A DNA stretch of 64,000 bases from CBDCUQ01 sp965222835 (GTDB lineage Bacteria; Pseudomonadota; Alphaproteobacteria; Rhizobiales; Hyphomicrobiaceae), in contig CBDCUQ010000004.1 in the NCBI GenBank assembly GCA_965222835.1, forward strand, positions 1,178,001 to 1,242,000. Reading direction: 5' to 3'. The notes below the pieces were generated by a model, which ran no database searches, was not told where the DNA came from, and saw nothing but the letters and a program-made list of their open reading frames with translations. A program made the translations under genes and the position numbers. This document shows positions 26,112 through 35,080 of the stretch, one piece after another (position 1 is the first letter of the stretch; each line of letters opens with the position of its first letter).

Positions 26112-26386
26112 CTCGGTCATTTTGTGAGGCCAGTTCTTGTTCACTTGCCTGCAACGGTGGTGTCGCAATTCTGCAACGATTAAGAATTGGCTGACAGGAT
26201 GCCTGCAAATTGAACCAAAAACGCTAATCTTTGAGCAACTCAAAGTGTAGCATCATCTTGTGGCAGGCTGATTCGCGCCTTAGCCTCAACGACAACGACA
26301 TAAGAAACGTCGGGACAAACGCCCTGATTGGGAAATCGGCTCCGCTTTTACGTAAGGGCGGTGCGCTTCTCACAAGGGGTGACCCC

Positions 26387-26593
26387 ATGATCGAGCTTGT
26401 CGTTTCCGTCTGTCTCATCTCCGCTCCCGAAAAATGCAAGGACGTTTCGCTCGTCTATATCGCAGACAGTGTGACTACACTGCAGTGCGTGATGGGAGCC
26501 CAGCCCGAAATCGCCAAATGGATGGAGGGGCACCCGAAGTGGCAGTTGCGGGGCTGGAGATGTCACCCGGCAGGCCAGATCGCCAAGATCTGA
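26387..26593 (+). CDS. Conserved small protein of unknown function (68 aa)
   Basis: Begins MIELVVSVCLISAPEKCKDV and ends HPAGQIAKI, with a central QCVMGAQPEIAKWMEGHPKW. I recall very similar short proteins in Rhizobiales with no assigned role. AAGGGG lies 8 bases before the ATG. The frame stays open upstream to 26231, but the conserved part starts here. Four cysteines (residues 9, 17, 33 and 58) could bind metal or form disulfides. It lies 131 bases before the sulfhydrylase gene. Confidence 0.75.
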   Translation: MIELVVSVCLISAPEKCKDVSLVYIADSVTTLQCVMGAQPEIAKWMEGHPKWQLRGWRCHPAGQIAKI

Positions 26594-26681
26594 CCGGGGC
26601 TGGGGGTGTGCAGCGGGTAAGGCCGCTGGGCGCCGATCTCTCTGTTTCTTGCCACTCAATGGATTGACACAACGCCAGCCG

Positions 26682-26722
26682 TTGGCTCCCTTGTTATCCG
26701 TAAATTCCGGATGGGGAGCCAA
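26682..26722 (+). promoter_or_regulatory. Hairpin covering the ribosome binding site of the sulfhydrylase gene
   Basis: TTGGCTCCC (26682-26690) pairs perfectly with GGGAGCCAA (26714-26722), and inside it ATCCG (26696-26700) pairs with CGGAT (26708-26712). The right arm contains the GGGAG ribosome binding site just before the ATG at 26725, so the structure would hide it. A TTGACA at 26664 could be a -35 box; if so, transcription might start inside the left arm. It does not match SAM-II or other riboswitches I know. Confidence 0.55.
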
Positions 26723-26724
26723 AG

Positions 26725-28017
26725 ATGACAATAGACAAGCCAAGCGGGTTCGCGACGATGGCCGTGCATGCGGGGGCGAGCCCGGATCCTGCAACCAACG
26801 CCCGCGTTACACCCATCTATCAAACCACCTCGTATGTTTTCGATGATGCCGACCACGCGGCCAACTTGTTCGGCCTGCAGGCGTTCGGGAACATTTACTC
26901 GCGCATCATGAACCCGACGCAGGGCGTGCTGGAAACCCGCGTTGCAGCGCTTGAAGGCGGCACAGCGGCGCTTGCTGTTGCTTCGGGTCACGCGGCTCAA
27001 TTCCTGATCTTCCATACGTTGCTTGAACCAGGGGACGAGTTTGTTGCCGGACGCCAGCTCTATGGCGGCTCGGTCAATCAGTTCAACCACTCCTTCAAAA
27101 AGTTTAATTGGAATGTGGTGTGGGCGGACTCCACGGATCCCGCTTCCATCGCGGCGGCGGTGACGGAGAAAACGCGGGCCATTTTCATCGAGAGTATCGC
27201 CAATCCCGGCGGGCTGGTGATCGACATTCCGGCGATTGCGGCGGTTGCAAAGACGGCCGGTGTTCCGCTCATTGTCGACAACACGCTGGCGACGCCCTAC
27301 CTCTGTCGGCCGAAAGAGTTCGGCGCCGATATCGTCGTACATTCGCTCACCAAGTTTATGGGTGGTCACGGCAACTCGATCGGCGGCGTGCTGGTCGATT
27401 GCGGCACGTTCGACTGGATGGGGGCGCGGCATCGCTACAAAACGCTGGTCGAGCCCAATGCGTCTTATAACGGTATGGTGCTGGGTGAGGCCTTCGGCGA
27501 CATGGCGTTTGCCATTGCCGCGCGGGTAATGGGGTTGCGGGATATGGGTCCTTCGATGGCACCGCTGAACGCCTTCCTCCTGCTGACGGGTATCGAGACC
27601 TTACCGCTGCGTATGGAGCGGCATTGCGCAAACGCTGTGGCTGTTGCGTCGTGGCTTGAGACACATTCCAAGGTGGCGTGGATCAATTACGCGGGACTTG
27701 CCTCGAATCCCAATCATGCGCTTGCGCAGAAGATCACGCCAAAGGGATGCGGCGCCGTTTTCACATTCGGTGTCAAGGGTGGCTATGAGGCGGGTGTCAA
27801 ACTGGTGTCGAGCCTGAAACTCTTCTCGCACCTTGCCAACATTGGTGATGTTCGCAGCCTTGTCATTCATCCCGCCTCAACTACGCACCGGCAGTTGACG
27901 GATGCCCAGCGCGTGGCGGCGGGGGCGGGCCCGGATGTGGTCCGGCTATCTGTTGGCATTGAGGACACGGCCGACCTCATCGCTGATCTTGATGCGGGGC
28001 TTTCGGCTATCGCATAG
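26725..28017 (+). CDS. metY: O-acetylhomoserine (thiol)-lyase / sulfhydrylase
   Basis: A 430-residue Cys/Met metabolism PLP enzyme. It makes homocysteine (or methionine) from O-acetylhomoserine and sulfide. The PLP lysine is Lys210 (HSLTKFMGGHG). YSRIMNPTQGVLETRVAALEGG and ESIANPGGLVIDIPAIA are typical of the long MetY branch, as is the length. The start follows a good GGGAG site. The gene is monocistronic, with a terminator 6 bases after the stop. O-succinylhomoserine as substrate cannot be excluded. Confidence 0.9.
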   Translation: MTIDKPSGFATMAVHAGASPDPATNARVTPIYQTTSYVFDDADHAANLFGLQAFGNIYSRIMNPTQGVLETRVAALEGGTAALAVASGHAAQFLIFHTLLEPGDEFVAGRQLYGGSVNQFNHSFKKFNWNVVWADSTDPASIAAAVTEKTRAIFIESIANPGGLVIDIPAIAAVAKTAGVPLIVDNTLATPYLCRPKEFGADIVVHSLTKFMGGHGNSIGGVLVDCGTFDWMGARHRYKTLVEPNASYNGMVLGEAFGDMAFAIAARVMGLRDMGPSMAPLNAFLLLTGIETLPLRMERHCANAVAVASWLETHSKVAWINYAGLASNPNHALAQKITPKGCGAVFTFGVKGGYEAGVKLVSSLKLFSHLANIGDVRSLVIHPASTTHRQLTDAQRVAAGAGPDVVRLSVGIEDTADLIADLDAGLSAIA

Positions 28018-28022
28018 AAATC

Positions 28023-28054
28023 GGCGCCGGATAGAACCCATGTCCGGCGCCTTT
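28023..28054 (+). terminator. Terminator between metY and phaC
   Basis: A perfect 9-bp stem, GGCGCCGGA (28023-28031) with TCCGGCGCC (28043-28051), followed by TTT. The genes on both sides converge, so it may serve both; the minus-strand side has GATTTC after the stem. Confidence 0.65.
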
Positions 28055-28079
28055 CGCGATCAGGGCCTCATCTTACGTT

Positions 28080-29894
28080 TCAGGATTTCTCGCGGACATA
28101 ACTGCCAGGTGCGTTCTCGATCACGCCAAGCGTGGCACCCGGTTTGCGCCCGTCGATCTTGTCGCCGGATTGTTTGCTGAGCCATTTGGCCCAATGCGGC
28201 CACCAGGAGCCCGGATGCTCCTTTGCCATGTCGATCCACTCTTCGACCGTGTCAGCCGCGGCTTTCGGAGCGGTCCAGTACTGGTACTTGACCTTTTCCG
28301 GCGGGTTGACGACGCCGGCAATGTGACCCGAGCCGGCAAGAACGAACTCGACCGGTCCGCCCAGGAGTTTCGAGCCGATGTATACGGACTGCGCAGGGGC
28401 GATGTGGTCTTCCTTGGTCGCCAGCTCATAGACGGGGATCTTCACCTTTTTGAGGTCGAGCTTGACGCCGCCGAGGCTGAGGCGGCCCTTTGCGAGATTG
28501 TTCTCGTTGTAGAACTCGCGCAAGTAGAAGGTGTGGTTGGCCGCGGCCATGCGCGTCGAATCCTGGTTCCAATAGAGCAGGTCGAAGGGGAAGGGCTTCT
28601 TGCCCAAGAGATAGTTGTTGACGATGTACGGCCAGATCAAGTCCTTCGGGCGCATCATGTTGAAGACGTTTGCCATGCGCGAACCGTCGAGATAACCGCG
28701 CTCGGCCATCATTTCCTCTAGCGAGGCAAGCTGACTGTCATTGGTGAAGAGAAGGAGATCGCCGGCCTTGGTGAAGTCGAGCTGAGTGGTTAGGAACGTG
28801 GCAGAGGCGAAGGGGGCTTCGCCGCGGGCAGCGAGGTAGGCCAGGGTTGCACCCAGGAGAGTCCCGCCGACGCAATAGCCGACGACGTTGGTCTGTTCGG
28901 TGCCGGCTTCGCGTTTGACCATGTCGGCTGCGGTCAAGATGCCTTCGAACATGTAGTCTTCGAAGGTCTTGTGACTCATGTTTTCATCCGGGTTGACCCA
29001 GCTTAGGACGAAAACGGTGAAACCCTGATCGACGGCAAATTTAATGAAGCTCTTGGGTGGTGTCAGATCGAGAATGTAGAACTTGTTGATCCAGGGGGGC
29101 ACGATCAGAAGCGGGATTTCGTGCACCTTGTCTGTCGTCGGTGTGTACTGAATGAGCTGGAACACGTCGTTCTGGTAGACGACCTTGCCCGGTGTCGTGG
29201 CGAGGTTTTTGCCAACCTCGAAGGCCTGCGTATCTGTTTGACTGATTTTCAAAAGATCGCCGGACTTCTCCATATCGGCGACGAGGTGCGACATGCCTTG
29301 AACCAGGTTTTGGGCGTTACTTGCAAATGTCTCGCGCACAACTTCCGGGTTTGTCATCGGGAAGTTCGACGGAGAAAGTGCGCTTGACACCTGGCGGAAG
29401 TAGAACTCGGCCTTCTGCCTTGCCCGATCATCCAAGCCGTCGGTACCCTCGAGCACTTTTTCAGCCCAGTGGGTGGTCACCAGATAGGCCTGCTTCCAAA
29501 AATCGAAGTAGGGATTGTCGGACCACTCGGGATCCTTGAACCGGTTGTCGGAGGGCTCGGGCTCGGCAACAGGTGCAATGTCCTCACCAAGCATCCGCCG
29601 CATGGAGTTGTTCCACAGCTCGGCATAAGAGCGCATGAGGTCGGCGTTCGCCTGTGCGAGACGGGCGGGATCTGTCATCCAAGCGCCCATGATGTCTGCA
29701 AACGTATTGACGGCCTCTGACATTTCGCTGGCCGCTGAATACGGAGACATCTTGGAATCGGATCGTTCGAGGAAACCGCTCATGACGCGGCCGCCTTCCT
29801 CGAAGAGCCGCAGCATGTTGCGCGTGAATTCCTCTGGATTATCGATCTTATAGACCAGCGAGTGGTCGGTCGGTCCTTCGTTTGCGCTTGGCAT
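28080..29894 (-). CDS. phaC: Class I poly(3-hydroxyalkanoate) synthase
   Basis: A 604-residue PHA polymerase that polymerises hydroxyacyl-CoA to storage polyester. The PhaC N-terminal domain covers about residues 90-270. The lipase-like box is GYCVGG with nucleophile Cys341. Downstream, YWNQDSTRM and the AGSGHIAGVVNPP region carry the catalytic His, and the Asp lies in KEDHIAPAQSVY. The length and single-subunit form indicate class I. No phaA, phaB or phaR is nearby. A TGC-rich palindrome sits 36 bases before the start. Confidence 0.97.
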   Translation of the reverse strand: MPSANEGPTDHSLVYKIDNPEEFTRNMLRLFEEGGRVMSGFLERSDSKMSPYSAASEMSEAVNTFADIMGAWMTDPARLAQANADLMRSYAELWNNSMRRMLGEDIAPVAEPEPSDNRFKDPEWSDNPYFDFWKQAYLVTTHWAEKVLEGTDGLDDRARQKAEFYFRQVSSALSPSNFPMTNPEVVRETFASNAQNLVQGMSHLVADMEKSGDLLKISQTDTQAFEVGKNLATTPGKVVYQNDVFQLIQYTPTTDKVHEIPLLIVPPWINKFYILDLTPPKSFIKFAVDQGFTVFVLSWVNPDENMSHKTFEDYMFEGILTAADMVKREAGTEQTNVVGYCVGGTLLGATLAYLAARGEAPFASATFLTTQLDFTKAGDLLLFTNDSQLASLEEMMAERGYLDGSRMANVFNMMRPKDLIWPYIVNNYLLGKKPFPFDLLYWNQDSTRMAAANHTFYLREFYNENNLAKGRLSLGGVKLDLKKVKIPVYELATKEDHIAPAQSVYIGSKLLGGPVEFVLAGSGHIAGVVNPPEKVKYQYWTAPKAAADTVEEWIDMAKEHPGSWWPHWAKWLSKQSGDKIDGRKPGATLGVIENAPGSYVREKS

Positions 29895-30291
29895 CGATGC
29901 TCAACTGCCCCTGTTTGTGAACCGCGAATTGTTGCAGTGCAACATATCGATGTTATTTGGCATATTCAATCGAAATTGGCTGCTCGACCTGCGACCTGGG
30001 CCCGCATCTGGGGCTTTGCCCCGGTCTTGATCGATTAGGACTCGCTCTGGGCGTTCTGTCCAGCTGTGGACGAGGTTGTGGTCAAGTCCTGCTTCCGGGG
30101 TCTGCTTTGGTCGCCTTTTTGGGTCTTTATCCGTAACCCACTGGACGCAGCAAGCCAGCCGGGCCTAAAGAGAATCCTGAGAAAGAGGACGGAAGACTCC
30201 GCTGCCGATCGCTTCGGAGCAGGCTGATCCTTTTGTGTTCGGTCCCCGCCTCGACAAGGGGCGGGTCCACCATGTTGCCGGGTATTGTCAC
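29895..30291. other. Divergent promoter region between phaC and the aminotransferase
   Basis: 397 bases with no gene. It holds the palindrome at 29930-29944 near phaC. The part near the aminotransferase is GC-rich with short inverted repeats but no clear promoter elements. Confidence 0.55.
29930..29944. promoter_or_regulatory. TGC-rich palindrome upstream of phaC (possible PhaR operator)
   Basis: TGTTGCAGTGCAACA is a perfect palindrome with 7-base arms around a central G. It lies 36-50 bases before the phaC start. The PHB-responsive repressor PhaR of Paracoccus is known to bind TGC-rich sites near phaC and phasin genes, and this site resembles them. No phaR gene is in the window. Confidence 0.55.
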
Positions 30292-31518
30292 GTGAGCCAG
30301 GATTTCCACCGGATCAAACGTCTTCCACCGTATGTTTTTGCGGAGGTGAATAGACTAAAGGCGGATGCCCGGGCCAAGGGCGCCGACATCATTGACCTTG
30401 GTATGGGCAATCCGGATATGCCCACACCGCAGCATATCGTCGACAAGCTGGTGGAGACGGTCAACAAGCCGCGGACGCACCGGTACTCGGCGTCGAAAGG
30501 CATTGTGGGTCTGCGCCGGGCGCAAGCCGCCTACTACGACCGCCGGTTTGGGGTGAAGCTTGATCCGGAAACGCAAATCGTTGCGACGCTGGGATCGAAA
30601 GAGGGATTTGCCAACATGGCACAGGCCATCACAGCGCCTGGCGATGTGGTGATCGTGCCTAATCCAACCTACCCGATCCATGAATTCGGATTCATTATCG
30701 CCGGTGGCAGCCTGCGCCATATTCAGGCCGGTACCGGTGAGGAGTTTCTGCGTAGCGTCGAGCGCGCGGTCAAACATTCCATTCCGCAGCCGATCGCCGT
30801 CATCTTGTCCTACCCGTCGAATCCGACCGCAATGGTCGTTGATCTCGATTTCTATAAGGAGGCGGTTGCGCTGGCCAAGAAGCTCGATCTTCTTATCTTG
30901 TCGGACCTGGCATACGCCGAGCTCTATTATGATGACAACGCGCCGCCGTCTGTTCTTCAGGTTCCGGGCGCGGTGGACATCACGGTTGAGTTCACGTCAC
31001 TCTCCAAAACATACAATATGCCGGGATGGCGCATGGGCTTTGCGGTCGGTAATGAGCGCTTAATCGGCGATTTGGCACGTGTGAAATCCTATCTGGACTA
31101 CGGCGCGTTCACGCCTATCCAGGTCGCAGCGGCCGCGGCACTCAATGGACCTCAGACCTGCGTCGACGAGATTCGCGCCATGTATAAGAGCCGGCGCGAC
31201 TGTCTCGTTGAAAGCTTTGGCCGAGCAGGTTGGGAGATTCCTTCGCCGCCAGCGACAATGTTTGCCTGGTGCCCGATACCAGAACCCTTCCGGGAGATGG
31301 GGTCGGTAGAGTTTGCAAAACTGCTGATTGAGAAGGCCGAAGTTGCCGTGTCGCCAGGGCTTGGTTTTGGTGAGTACGGTGAAGACTTCGTGCGGATCGC
31401 GCTGGTGGAAAACGAACACCGGATTCGGCAGGCGGCACGCTCGGTCAAGAAATTCCTCGCGGAGCACAAGGCTGCTCGGCGCAATGTTGTCCCCATCCCT
31501 AAGAAGGCGAGCCGTTAG
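30292..31518 (+). CDS. Class I/II aminotransferase (AlaC/LL-DAP aminotransferase-like)
   Basis: A 408-residue PLP aminotransferase. The PLP lysine is Lys239 (SLSKTYNMPGWRMGF), with Asp205 (SDLAYAEL) and PSNPTAMVVDLDFY. The N-terminus IKRLPPYVFAEVNRLKADAR is typical of the alphaproteobacterial protein found before hom, usually named alanine transaminase or putative LL-diaminopimelate aminotransferase. I choose the GTG at 30292; the frame is open to 30235 but the earlier residues are not conserved. It lies 15 bases before hom, so both are co-transcribed. Confidence 0.9.
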   Translation: MSQDFHRIKRLPPYVFAEVNRLKADARAKGADIIDLGMGNPDMPTPQHIVDKLVETVNKPRTHRYSASKGIVGLRRAQAAYYDRRFGVKLDPETQIVATLGSKEGFANMAQAITAPGDVVIVPNPTYPIHEFGFIIAGGSLRHIQAGTGEEFLRSVERAVKHSIPQPIAVILSYPSNPTAMVVDLDFYKEAVALAKKLDLLILSDLAYAELYYDDNAPPSVLQVPGAVDITVEFTSLSKTYNMPGWRMGFAVGNERLIGDLARVKSYLDYGAFTPIQVAAAAALNGPQTCVDEIRAMYKSRRDCLVESFGRAGWEIPSPPATMFAWCPIPEPFREMGSVEFAKLLIEKAEVAVSPGLGFGEYGEDFVRIALVENEHRIRQAARSVKKFLAEHKAARRNVVPIPKKASR

Positions 31519-31533
31519 CTCAGAACCTCTCAC

Positions 31534-32847
31534 ATGAAAAACCCATTGAAACTGGGCGTGGCGGGCCTCGGCACCGTAGGCGCTGGGCTCCTGCAACTTC
31601 TTGCTTCGCGGGGTGCGAACCTTGAAGCCGCGCTTGGGCGCCCGATCCGGGTGACCGGGGTATCGGCACGCGACAAAAAGAAAGACCGAGGTGTCGCGCT
31701 GGGTGAGGCGGCGTGGTTTGACGATCCTATAAAGCTTGCGACAGCGCCTGATACTGACGTCTTCGTCGAGCTTATTGGCGGCGAGGATGGGATTGCGCGG
31801 CAGTCAGTTGAGGCCGCGCTCACGGCCGGGAAGCATGTTGTTACGGCAAACAAAGCTTTGCTGGCGAAGCATGCTCTGGCGCTTGCTACGCTGGCTGAGG
31901 CCAACGGGGTCGCGCTCAATTTCGAGGCGGCTGTCGCGGGCGGTATTCCCGTCATCAAAACGCTGCGTGAGGCGCTTGCTGCGAACGAGGTGCGGCGCGT
32001 CTACGGCATTCTCAATGGGACCTGCAACTTTATTCTCACAAAGATGCAGGCAGAGCACCGGGCGTTCGATGATGTCCTGAAGGAAGCTCAGGACATGGGT
32101 TATGCCGAAGCCGATCCCACGTTTGATATCGGCGGCTTCGATGCGGCCCATAAGCTTGCGCTCTTGGCTACGCTGGCTTTTGCAACAAATGTCGAAGGGG
32201 AGGATGTTCACGTTGAAGGTATCGAGAACATAACGGCTCACGATATTGAGGCTGCTTCTGAACTTGGTTACCGGATCAAACTTCTTGGTGTCGCGCATCT
32301 GTCGGAAACTGGCATTGAAGCGCGGGTGAGCCCCTCGCTTGTTCCGCGGCAGGCCACACTGGCAGAGGTCTCGGGCGTGACCAATTGCGTGGCCATTGAC
32401 GGGGATTTTGTCGACACGCTCTTGCTCGTGGGTCCGGGGGCCGGCGCGAAGCCTACGGCATCGGCCGTTGCCAGCGATATCGTCGACATTGCGCGCGGCT
32501 TTGTCATGCCGCCTCTCGTGCACCCTGTGGCAAGCCTCAAAGCCTACAAACGTTCCAGACTCGCTCAGCATAAGGGTGCGTATTTTATTCGGCTCTCAGT
32601 GCGGGACGAACCAGGTGCGATGGCGGCGATCGCCAAGCGTATGGGCGACGAGAACGTCAGTCTCGAAAGCATTGTGCAGCGGCAGAGCCGGACCGTAACC
32701 GATCAAGCGGGGCTGCCGCCGGCTGCGACGCTCATTTTGGTGACCCATGACACGATGGAAGAATCCATTCGCAAGGCGCTCGATGCGATCGAAAAGGACG
32801 GTAAGGTTGCGGGACATCCGCAGATGATCAGGATCGAAAAGCTTTAG
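31534..32847 (+). CDS. hom: Homoserine dehydrogenase
   Basis: A 437-residue monofunctional enzyme reducing aspartate semialdehyde to homoserine, the precursor of threonine and methionine. The Rossmann motif GVAGLGTVGAGLL starts at residue 8. The catalytic region GILNGTCNFILTKM and YAEADPTFDIGGFDAAHKLALL is intact. A C-terminal ACT domain (about 355-437) suggests threonine feedback. It sits in the aminotransferase-hom-glpX cluster. Confidence 0.97.
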   Translation: MKNPLKLGVAGLGTVGAGLLQLLASRGANLEAALGRPIRVTGVSARDKKKDRGVALGEAAWFDDPIKLATAPDTDVFVELIGGEDGIARQSVEAALTAGKHVVTANKALLAKHALALATLAEANGVALNFEAAVAGGIPVIKTLREALAANEVRRVYGILNGTCNFILTKMQAEHRAFDDVLKEAQDMGYAEADPTFDIGGFDAAHKLALLATLAFATNVEGEDVHVEGIENITAHDIEAASELGYRIKLLGVAHLSETGIEARVSPSLVPRQATLAEVSGVTNCVAIDGDFVDTLLLVGPGAGAKPTASAVASDIVDIARGFVMPPLVHPVASLKAYKRSRLAQHKGAYFIRLSVRDEPGAMAAIAKRMGDENVSLESIVQRQSRTVTDQAGLPPAATLILVTHDTMEESIRKALDAIEKDGKVAGHPQMIRIEKL

Positions 32848-32982
32848 GAGCGACGGGACAAAGGTGTTGTTGTCCGGCCTCTGATGTTGCGCGTCTGAGA
32901 AGAGGCCTATGCAACAGGGACGTTGCGCGCCAACTTCGGCAACATGGGTCGATCGGCGGGCGTGGCACGATGGGAGGGAATG

Positions 32983-33972
32983 ATGGTGACAGAGAACAGC
33001 GGCGAGGGTCTTGATCGCGTACTGGTGCTCGAAGTGGCGCGCGTAACCGAAGCGGCCGGCATTGCTGCTGCCAGACTTCGCGGACGTGGTAACGAAAAGC
33101 TCGCCGATAAGGCCGCGGTAGATGCCATGCGGCGCGAACTTGCATTCCTGAATATCAATGGGACGGTCGTGATCGGCGAAGGCGAGATGGATGAGGCGCC
33201 GATGCTCTACATCGGTGAGGAGGTGGGCACCAAAGCCGGTCCGGACGTGGATATTGCGGTCGATCCGCTGGAGGGCACGACGATCTGCGCGAAGTCGATG
33301 CCGAATGCGTTGGCTGTGCTGGCCGTATCGGAGAAGGGCGGCTTTCTTCATGCGCCCGACATGTACATGGACAAGATTGCGATTGGACCTGGATACGACG
33401 ACGGGTTGGTTGGTCTTGATCGGCCTCCTGGTGAAAACATTGCCGCGCTGGCAAAGGCCAAGGGTGTTCCGGTCTCAGAAATCACCGCCTGTATTCTTGA
33501 CCGTCCGCGCCATGCGGAGCTGATAAAGGCCGTTCGAGAGGTGGGTGCCGCCGTTCGCCTCATTCCGGATGGGGACATTGCAGGCGTTATTTGGTGCACC
33601 GATCCGGAGGAAACGGGCATCGATATTTATTTGGGATCGGGTGGTGCGCCTGAGGGCGTTCTGGCGGCTGCGGCTCTGCGATGTATTGGTGGGCAGATAC
33701 AAGGCCGTCTGAAGCCCTCCAATGACGACGAGCGCAAGCGCGCGGCCAAGATGGGGATCAGCGACATCAATCGCATATTCACACTTAAGGATATGGCGTC
33801 TACCGATGTCATCTTCTCGGCCACCGGTGTAACGGATGGATCGCTTCTCGACGGCGTGCGCTTCCGGGGTGATGTCGCCGAGACGGAGACTGTTGTGATG
33901 CGCGCCTTAACGGGCACCGTGCGCCGGATTAAGACGAGCTTCCGCAACATCGGAACGCGATATCCGACGTAG
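32983..33972 (+). CDS. glpX: Class II fructose-1,6-bisphosphatase
   Basis: A 329-residue GlpX-type FBPase for gluconeogenesis or the Calvin-type cycle. The signature VVIGEGEMDEAPMLYIGEEVG and DIAVDPLEGTTICAK give the metal site. I choose the ATG at 32983 because GGAGGG lies 5 bases upstream; an ATG directly before it and an open frame to 32923 are alternatives. It follows hom by 135 bases, the usual alphaproteobacterial order, but recJ, often next, is absent. Confidence 0.95.
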   Translation: MVTENSGEGLDRVLVLEVARVTEAAGIAAARLRGRGNEKLADKAAVDAMRRELAFLNINGTVVIGEGEMDEAPMLYIGEEVGTKAGPDVDIAVDPLEGTTICAKSMPNALAVLAVSEKGGFLHAPDMYMDKIAIGPGYDDGLVGLDRPPGENIAALAKAKGVPVSEITACILDRPRHAELIKAVREVGAAVRLIPDGDIAGVIWCTDPEETGIDIYLGSGGAPEGVLAAAALRCIGGQIQGRLKPSNDDERKRAAKMGISDINRIFTLKDMASTDVIFSATGVTDGSLLDGVRFRGDVAETETVVMRALTGTVRRIKTSFRNIGTRYPT

Positions 33973-34031
33973 CGCGTCGCCGATCACTGGCGCAGATCGT
34001 GCGACCGTGCGAGGGCGAAAGCGTGTCTGTC

Positions 34032-35057
34032 TTATCGGTTTGTGAGCTTAAGCTCGATGCGTCGATTCTTTTGAAGTGAAGCTTCATCGGTGCCGGTTTC
34101 GATGGGTTGGAACTCACCGAACCCTGCTGCGACCAACCGTTTCGGCTTGACGCCGCGCGAAATGAGATACTTGACGACGGATACAGCGCGTGCCGTCGAG
34201 AGTTCCCAGTTTGAAGGAAAATCATAACTGGCAATGGGGCGGATGTCGGTGTGGCCATCGACCTGAAGCGTCCATTTGACTTCCTTCGGGATTGTCTTCT
34301 CAAGATCTACGATTGCGTAGGCCAGCTGATCCATCGCAACGAGTCCTTCCGGAGTGAGCTGGTCGGAGCCTGAGGGGAAGAGGACTTCGCTTTCAAAAAC
34401 GAAGCGGTCACCGACGACGCGGATGTCCTTGCGATTTTTCAGCAGTTCGCGCAGGCGCCCGAAGAAATCCGAACGGTAACGCTGCAACTCTTGCACTTGT
34501 CTGGCGAGGGCTGCATTGAGCCGCTTTCCCAGATCCTTGATCCGGTCCTGGCTTTCCTTGTCTTTCTGCTCGGAGGCCTCGAGTGCCGCATTCAAGGCGG
34601 CAAGCTGCTGGCGCATGGCAAGCATCTGCTGGTTCAAGAGATCGACTTTTGCCAAGGCCTCGCTTGAGAGTTTCTTTTGCCCCTCAAGTTCTGCCGTTAG
34701 AGTTGCGACCTGTCCTGCGGCGGCCTTGGCTTTGTCGCTGCCTTCGAGGGCGAATCCGGAGAGCCGTGCATTTTCCTCCTTGAGAGACGAAAGAGTTGCC
34801 TGCAGCGCCGAAAGCTCTTCCGTGGCAGATTGGCTTTTGCCCTTTTCCAGGGAGAGCAGGCTCGTTAGTTCGGCAATTTGGCGGTTCAGGCGGCGGAGAG
34901 CCGAATCTTTGCCCATCGCTTCCTGAGTGGCGAAATACTGCGCGATCATGAACACGGACATCAGGAAGGTGACCACCAGCAGCAGCGTCGAGAGCACGTC
35001 GACGTAGCCTGGCCAGAAGTCCTGATGTTCTCCGCGGCGCGTGCGTCCGCCTGCCAT
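34032..35057 (-). CDS. OmpA/MotB-like peptidoglycan-binding protein with coiled coil
   Basis: A 341-residue protein. One N-terminal membrane helix (about 18-40) starts with WPGYVDVLSTLLLVVTFL; Asp20 is placed like the proton-binding Asp of MotB, TolR and ZorB. A long coiled coil fills about 50-195. The C-terminal OmpA domain (about 205-341) has DGHTDIRPI, LSTARAVSVVKYL and the final KNRRIEL, which bind peptidoglycan. The stator-like partner is the next gene upstream, 23 bases away. Rhizobiales carry this pair widely, with no settled role. Confidence 0.88.
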   Translation of the reverse strand: MAGGRTRRGEHQDFWPGYVDVLSTLLLVVTFLMSVFMIAQYFATQEAMGKDSALRRLNRQIAELTSLLSLEKGKSQSATEELSALQATLSSLKEENARLSGFALEGSDKAKAAAGQVATLTAELEGQKKLSSEALAKVDLLNQQMLAMRQQLAALNAALEASEQKDKESQDRIKDLGKRLNAALARQVQELQRYRSDFFGRLRELLKNRKDIRVVGDRFVFESEVLFPSGSDQLTPEGLVAMDQLAYAIVDLEKTIPKEVKWTLQVDGHTDIRPIASYDFPSNWELSTARAVSVVKYLISRGVKPKRLVAAGFGEFQPIETGTDEASLQKNRRIELKLTNR

Positions 35058-35080
35058 GTTTCAGTGCCTCCTTGGGCCCA

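Noticed and set aside
26682..26722. SAM-II riboswitch before metY
   Set aside because: The conserved SAM-II pseudoknot bases are not present; only the plain hairpin is supported.
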